Below are positions 58,432 through 64,000 of a stretch of 64,000 bases of DNA, piece after piece. The DNA is from Moniliophthora roreri (Eukaryota > Basidiomycota > Agaricomycetes > Agaricales > Marasmiaceae), in contig LATX02000035.1 of assembly GCA_001466705.2 (NCBI GenBank), positions 682,001-746,000 on the forward strand, read 5' to 3'. The translations under genes and the position numbers were made by a program. Position 1 is the first letter of the stretch. Each line of letters starts with the position of its first letter. Under the pieces are notes generated by a model. The model had not been told where the DNA came from. It saw only the letters and a program-made list of their open reading frames with translations, and made no database searches.

Positions 58432-60815
58432 ATGATGGAAAAGGCAGCAGCTCCTCACCTTTTTGCAGGACTTCCCTGGAAACGTCTCGCCCTTACTGGA
58501 GCTCTGCTGATCGGTGCTGTTCTCTATCAAATCGGTGTGCTTGACAAGCCGGATTGGACAATTCAGTTGTTATCGCAAGGATATCCGGAATCTTCCTTGA
58601 CTTGCCCTCAAGTTTCACCGCTCTTTCCGTCTTCGCATGCACGGCTGGACGCTCAGCTCGATGAGCTTTATCATACCGACGCGTTCAAACTAAACGCGTA
58701 CAAACTTCTTGGAGGTGCAGTTCGTATTCCGTACGTTTTCTCTCCTTGCTCCGCATGATTCCTGTCTGATTTTTTATTGCAGCTCGGAATCCTATGACGA
58801 TCTCTTACCAGTCGGTCAAGACCCGCGATGGGATGTATTCCAAGATTTGCACGACTTTCTCGAGTCAGCCTTCCCTCGCATGTTCGCTTCATCATTCAAA
58901 ATTTTTCCTTTCCCGGCCTGACACCATTTAATAGCCATTCTGACCTAAAGGTAACCAAAGTGAATACCTATGGTCTCGTTCTCCATTGGCAGGGTTCCGA
59001 AAGTGCCTTGAAACCTATTTTACTGGCTGCCCACCAGGGTTTGCTGATTGTCCCAATTTTAATGCGACTCACTCTCCTCATGTATCATCCTAGATGTGGT
59101 TCCAGTAGATTGGAGTACCGTGAACCAATGGATGCATCCACCTTACTCGGGGCATTTTGATGGTACCGTCTCTTCTCAACTTTATTGCGAAACTGATATC
59201 ATCATGTACCCTTGGAAGGAACTTGGATATGGGGAAGAGGGAGTGGAGACGACAAGGCAGACCTTATATCTCAGCTGTCAGTCTTAATCCTGTGCCATTT
59301 GCTCCTCAAGCAGCAACTGATGCTTCAAAACTAGCATCGCCGTCAATTCACTGCTTCAGGCCGGTTTCAACCCTCGCAGAACAATCGTACTTGCCTTTGG
59401 GATTGACGAAGAAGCAGCAGGGACTGAGGTAGATATCATGTCGCTCTATGCTTTGGATCATCGTCTGGAATTCAAATACAGGGAGCAGGGAAACTTGCCA
59501 TCTATCTAGAAGAGACCTATGGAAAAGATGGATTTGCGTTACTACTAGACGAAGGAGGTGTGTATGCGTATCCTATTTGACCTGTGTTCTTCATCTCATT
59601 TATTTTTCAGAGGGATACGGTGAGAATGCCGCTGATGGTGTCATTTTTGCATTGCCGGGTATCTCGGAAAAGGGATACATCGACGTTAAAATCGAGGTAC
59701 TTACCCCCGGTGGTCATTCTAGCGTGCCACCAGTCCATACCGTGCGTGACCAGAGATTTGTGCTACAAACGGTATCACTAAGGATCATTACAATCAGAGT
59801 ATCGGCTTACTATCGATGATTATCGTTGAAATCGAAAAACATCCACACCGGCCCAAATTCGTACGATCAGGCGCTGGATTGCCCAATGCTCAATGTGCAG
59901 TAGCTTATGGTGGTGAAAAATTCTTGCCGCATGTCAAGGTACTAGCTCACAGAGCTAGCTTTGACGATGGAGCGCTAGAACGTTTCAAAGATGAGCTGAT
60001 CAAGACAGATCCTTTTTTCAATGTCCTCCTCAAAACCACCCAAGCAGTGAATATCATTCAAGGAGGCGTCAAAGTCAATGCATTGCCAGAGCTCGCATCT
60101 GTCATTATCAATCACAGAATTGCAGAACACAGGTGAATGCAATGGCCTTTGTGTCTCGCTCCTTCATTCTGACACAAGCATCAGTTCAACATCTGCTGTT
60201 CAGGAACATCTTACAAACTTGGTCCTTCCTGTCGCAGCCGAGAACAACTTGACGGTCATCGCATTCGGGCGGAACGTTTCAGCTGGCGCTGCAGGACAAG
60301 TGATCCTGTCTGATACGCTATACTCGGCCTTGGAACCTTCCCCTGTATCTCCGGTGAAAGATAGTGCACCTTATGGTTTGCTTTCGGGGACTATAAAATC
60401 CACACTACAAAGCGCTTCAAGGTATAGGGCTTCAGACGTAGCAATTGCGCCGTCTCTAGGATTAGGTTCGTTTTTGCTTCATTGTATTGAACATGAGTCT
60501 TTACTCACGATTTATTCTCCAGGGAACACCGGTAAGTAGATTTTGTATCTAGGAGCGGCGGATATTTGATTTGACATCTTCAGATACACGCTTCTATTGG
60601 AATTTGACAAGACATATCTTCCGTTATTCTCATCGGGGAGACCGGGACGACTTGTACAATGGTTTGCATACTGTGAACGAAGGTGAGCCGTCTTCGTCTT
60701 TCCTAGGAGTTCGTAAACTTACACCGCCGAAGCTGTTCGTGGAGAATCTATAATCGAGCAAATCAGGTTCTTCACAAAGTTCATATTGAACTGCGATGAG
60801 AGTAAATCGGTATAG
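58432..60815 (+). CDS. CPS1: M20 zinc carboxypeptidase (yeast Cps1 type)
   Basis: A di-zinc carboxypeptidase of the vacuolar carboxypeptidase S family, releasing C-terminal residues from small peptides. A signal anchor (RLALTGALLIGAVLYQIGVL) precedes the lumenal enzyme: KPILLAAHQ-DVVPVDWSTV (metal-binding His-x-Asp), GHFDGTWIWGRGSGDDKADL (bridging Asp), TIVLAFGIDEEAAGTE (catalytic Glu), LLLDEGEGYG, and GGHSSVPPVHT in the lid domain. Then VNIIQGGVKVNALPELASVI and, after introns, DTRFYWNLTRHIFRYS and GLHTVNEAVRGESIIEQIRF. Around 59157-59332 and 60683-60731 the frame appears to break, but GT...AG introns restore it, so the gene looks intact. About 585 residues. It ends at 60815, facing the MFS gene. 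Confidence 0.88.
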
Positions 60816-60949
60816 CTGGTGATGCGTTCTGTCGTGGACATGTATTAGATCTCGTTCTACATCAAAACATTAAGCTGGAATCCCAGGCGACGAATATCAT
60901 AAGTCGTCAATCGGTATAGGTCTAAGGTCATAGTATTAATAAGTATCAT

Positions 60950-63054
60950 TCATCGCGTCAGTTCGCTTCTAGCACGGATTGCTGCACCCTTATAGTAGAG
61001 CCATATAGGGAAGGGTATTCCCAAGACGATCGCGAGACCAGCAAGTAACGAATTGCCACCTCCAAGTCCCAGTGCATCAAACATCTGGCGAGCAAAGAGG
61101 GGAAACGCGAATCCTAGCATGGATCGGAAAACTGAAGCAGCAGCGAGGGCACTCGCAGCATATCTGAACGTGTCAACGAGGTATAATTGGATTGGCAAGA
61201 AAGTGGTCATCATGCCAAAGCCAAATATACCTGAACCAATAATCGGCATTATCCAGTGGATCCTGGCTTGTGCAGACCATCCATACCAACTATTGATGAC
61301 AATCAGGTGCGAGAACATGCGAAGAAAGTCATAGAACTCACAATAAGCCCACCGGTACGAAAAGCGATCCTATGAACAATGCTGGAATCCGCATCTCTGG
61401 TGTTGCTACACCTCCATTCTTGTCAACAAGCTGCCAAGTAGTGAGCAGATGGCTATCACATGTAGAAAGGAGGTATCGTACGCGTTTGTATAGCCCATCG
61501 GCTGTCTTAGCGCCAAAGGCAGTGGAAAGGAGAAATCCTATACCAAGTCCAAGGTACACCAATCCACCCACACCCGGCTTGAAGCCGTATACACTAGAGA
61601 AGAGCTCTGGAAAACGAGTCAGTACCTTCGGAATTGTGATCACTTATGACGATACGCGCCTGCGAAAGTGGTGAACATAAGGTAGTAGATACCATAGATG
61701 CTACAAGCAACAGTCAGGTCTAGAGCGAAAGGGCGTTGGAGAATAGCGAAGGACTTACAAGGCCATGTAAAGACTGAGCAAGAAGCATATGTAGCTCCGA
61801 AATAGTAATACAATCGGTCTTTTCAGATTAGTCCAGAGGTATTCCCAAGGATTGACAACTGGACCGGCCGCGACATCCTGGTGTTTTTCAATGTCTCCTC
61901 CCCTACTTCTTGCACGCACGACAGGCCCGTATGTTTCTCGAAGTAGGGGTATACCGATGATGCTAGCCAGTGCGGATAAACCTGATATATAACATCAGAG
62001 GACGGTTTCATGCATTACATCAAGCAGGCGCACCTCCTATGACAATGAAAACGTACTTAATCCCGACAGTAGATAGGAATCCTCCAGCGATTGGCCCCAC
62101 GACAGGTCCTGATATGTTATATTGGTTAAATGGTGCTTTTGCCCAGTAAAACGGCTCATACCTATCAGCGGCCCGAGGGTATACAAGGCCATCGCCGAGG
62201 CACGCTCGTGAGGTGCGAACAGGTCGCTAATCGATCCACCACCGCAAGCTGCAAATCGATAACATGAGCCTCCGAGCATCGAATGAGTTGACAACAAAAA
62301 CACACCTATTGGAGCTGAACCGGAGAAACCAGCTAATGGGAGAGTCGTTCAGAATGTCTGACCCACTTCCAGCGGGCTAGAATATACGCACCGAGGAAAC
62401 GAAATGCTAATAAGGCACCGGTTGACGGAGCAAACGCGCAACCAAAACTAAAAGCTATGGATAGCAGATTGCCGATATGGAGAACCTGTTTATACCAAGA
62501 AAGTTCAGTACACTGAGGTTTTGCTACTCAAAAGTGAACCCACCCATGTTCGACCATAAATTTCCGATAATGGGGCCAGGAAAAGTGGCTATAGACCAAA
62601 GAGTGAGCATAATCAAGTCCATTGACCCAAAAGGCGAACTGACCCCAATCGCAAAGGAGAGAAGAAATATACTCAAAGTCATAGCCAATACTGTGGGAGA
62701 CGTTATCCCGTATCTCGCAGCGACACTTGGTAGTCCAGGAGCCATCATGGAACTGGCTAGGGGGGGAACAAAAGTGTAAAACGAGACCTGACAGATTCAA
62801 TTAATGAGATACGAAATACGTCAGGGAAGGGTACACACAATAGCTGTGGCGGTCCATTTCTTTGAGGATGGCCAATTCCTTGGATTGATAGGATCGGTGT
62901 CCCAGTCATCTACCACCTCCTTGACCGTCTGTATTTCGTCCTGTTCGGTGAATTTTTTACTGGGCGGCCGCTCCTCATTTAACGTTGACGTTGAGCCGGT
63001 TTTCGGAGTGTTCCGTTGCGAGCCTGACGCGGGGTGTCGTGAGTCGTTGCTCAT
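60950..63054 (-). CDS. MFS drug:H+ antiporter-1-type transporter
   Basis: A plasma-membrane proton antiporter of the DHA1 family, 12 predicted helices, about 510 residues in about ten exons. The cytosolic N-terminus MSNDSRHPASGSQRNTPKTG is acidic and ends in the family signature WDTDPINPRNWPSSKKW. Membrane segments include LAMTLSIFLLSFAIGVSSPF, LLSIAFSFGCAFAPSTGALL, and motif C, GPLIGPVVGPIAGGF. A loop with RARSRGGDIEKHQDVAAGPV and NPWEYLWTNLKRPIVLLF joins the two halves; the second half has GLVYLGLGIGFLLSTAFG, MRIPALFIGSLFVPVGLLV and PIIGSGIFGFGMMTTFLPIQ. The C-terminus is ARSELTR. The substrate is unknown; relatives export polyamines, drugs or fungal toxins. Confidence 0.88.
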
Positions 63055-63840
63055 ATTGTCTAAAGGTGTCTGGTAGAAGACGGAAAGAAATAGATGGGCG
63101 GGGCTACAGAGAGTGAGCGCCCCCCATCGTAGGGGTAGTTATAATTATCAATCTGGGCCGAGCTACGCGATTTCTGTTTGGTCACTGACGGCGACTATTT
63201 CCATATTTAGTCACGTCGCACCGATGGCACTCTGGGAGATTGATTCCTAAGGTTGCCAGACGGCCCCATGCGGCCATTATATCAATCGCTCGCCGTTTCC
63301 CACTGAAAAGAACCTGAATGTACCGCCTTCAAGGACAGCAATGGGTGAGATGTAGTTATCCGGTATCCCATTATGACAACAGGCTGCAAAGGGGCTTACT
63401 AGGTGAGGCCGTCCTGCTCGAAATTCGAGTTCAACGTCATTGTGGGTGTTGAAACAACGAAAACTGACGTAAAGTAATTACTAAGCAAACACTCCGCGGA
63501 TATATTTAGGTATCGGCCGCTGTCAGCCGAAATGACTTTGAAATTCCAAAGGTGTACAAAGGAGTAGCAAGACCTGCAACTGGTGCTTTAGGTGCGACAA
63601 CTCGGAGTTTCTTGTTCTTATCATGATCTGAATACGCTCTGCGTGAATCTCTTGGATTTATATTGATCAAGGGTGTTTGGACAGCACAACGTCTCTTGGC
63701 GAAATCGAGTTGAATCCCGGCTGAATCCCAATAATAATATATCATGTTCATCTTTCACCCAAATCTTGATGTCATATGGAATCAAGTTTTGGCTTCCCAA
63801 CTTTATTCCGTGTGGGGTATTCAACTGTACTTATTTTGTC
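63055..63840. other. Upstream region of MFS gene, no confident gene
   Basis: The first part holds the MFS promoter. Overlapping minus-strand open frames (63506-63824) give protein-like peptides such as SDHDKNKKLRVVAPKAPVAG and NTPHGIKLGSQNLIPYDIKI, but no family is recognised and no clean start or splice pattern was found. Confidence 0.35.
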
Positions 63841-64000
63841 AGAGCCAGGGGAGTGACGGAGGGGGAGAACGATCTCATTTGGATTTTCAGGATGGCCGCC
63901 GGTGATGGAAAGAGAATTGAAGCAGCGATCGAGTTTGTTGATGGTGATTGGTCGGGTCGGTTGGGCGTGAAGGCTGCTCTGGGAGAGGCACTGGAGAGGC
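63841..64000 (+). CDS. Possible partial gene at right edge
   Basis: An open frame runs off the window end: VTEGENDLIWIFRMAAGDGK, RIEAAIEFVDGDWSGRLGVK, AALGEALER. Its composition and the absence of stops over 160 bases suggest an exon, possibly beginning after the AG at 63841-63842, or with the ATG at 63892. No family is recognised and the rest lies outside the window. Confidence 0.3.

Noticed and set aside
59157..59332. Apparent frameshift in the M20 peptidase near the metal-binding Asp
   Set aside because: Two introns (59161-59216 and 59279-59328 approximately) restore GHFDGTWIWGRGSGDDK and the following LIAVNSLLQAGF.
1..64000. tRNA genes, rRNA, CRISPR arrays, intact transposons
   Set aside because: No cloverleaf with a T-loop GTTCRA match in context, no repeat-spacer array, and no transposase, reverse transcriptase or integrase motif was seen by eye on either strand; a computed tRNAscan or RepeatMasker run could change this.

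Overview
The window is a gene-dense piece of a filamentous basidiomycete (probably Agaricomycete) nuclear genome. Genes are interrupted by many short introns (mostly about 45-65 nt, GT...AG), intergenic gaps are short, genes lie on both strands, and the protein set is fungal: a SAGA Spt20 subunit, a Zds1 homologue, a Gin4/Hsl1-type kinase, a Zap1-like zinc-finger factor, a questin-oxidase-like protein and several multi-intron oxidative enzymes. No tRNA, rRNA, CRISPR array, intact transposon or virus was seen. Coordinates for spliced genes are given as start codon to stop codon; splice sites were read by eye from protein continuity and GT/AG signals.

Layout. 0-2.7 kb is a poor region with a decayed kinase-like gene. 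2.8-8.1 kb holds SPT20 (-) and a cytochrome P450 (+). 9.3-11.5 kb is a single-pass membrane protein (+). 11.8-16.2 kb is a large CCCH/RING-IBR protein (-) whose predicted start codon overlaps that of the AP-1 gamma adaptin (+, 16.2-19.4 kb). 19.6-23.2 kb is the splicing factor SF3B1/Hsh155 (-). 23.9-27.4 kb holds a conserved fungal protein of unknown role and a questin-oxidase-like protein. TMA16 (-) and the tiny MOZART1 gene (+) share a 163-bp promoter at 28.4 kb. 30.1-33.0 kb is a Zds1 homologue, followed by ARPC2 (-), a Gin4/Hsl1-like kinase (-) and, head-to-head with it, DNA ligase IV (+, 37.7-42.4 kb). Then come a forkhead factor (+), ADE16/17 (+) and a cis-prenyltransferase (-). 49.5-51.2 kb has no intact gene but carries peptides that look like relics of a SelO/YdiU gene. 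51.2-54.5 kb has a FAD monooxygenase and a DapA-family aldolase tail to tail. 55.1-56.0 kb is a cytidylyltransferase-like protein whose catalytic motifs are altered. 56.2-63.1 kb holds a Zap1-like factor (-), an M20 zinc carboxypeptidase (+) and an MFS transporter (-). The last 0.9 kb is mostly unassigned, with a possible partial exon at the right edge.

Most genes are single-copy housekeeping functions: transcription (SPT20, forkhead, Zap1-like), splicing (SF3B1), trafficking (AP-1 gamma), cytoskeleton and cell cycle (ARPC2, MOZART1, Zds1-like, Gin4/Hsl1-like kinase), DNA repair (LIG4), purine synthesis (ADE16/17) and dolichol synthesis (RER2). The more accessory genes are the P450, the questin-oxidase-like protein, the FAD monooxygenase with its aldolase neighbour, and the M20 peptidase with the MFS transporter. 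The most unusual points are the RBR-like protein without a RING2 domain, the cytidylyltransferase-like protein that has lost key residues, the overlapping divergent start codons, a telomere-like box in a divergent promoter, the SelO relic, and three introns of exactly 54 nt that contain no in-frame stop and so hide inside open reading frames.
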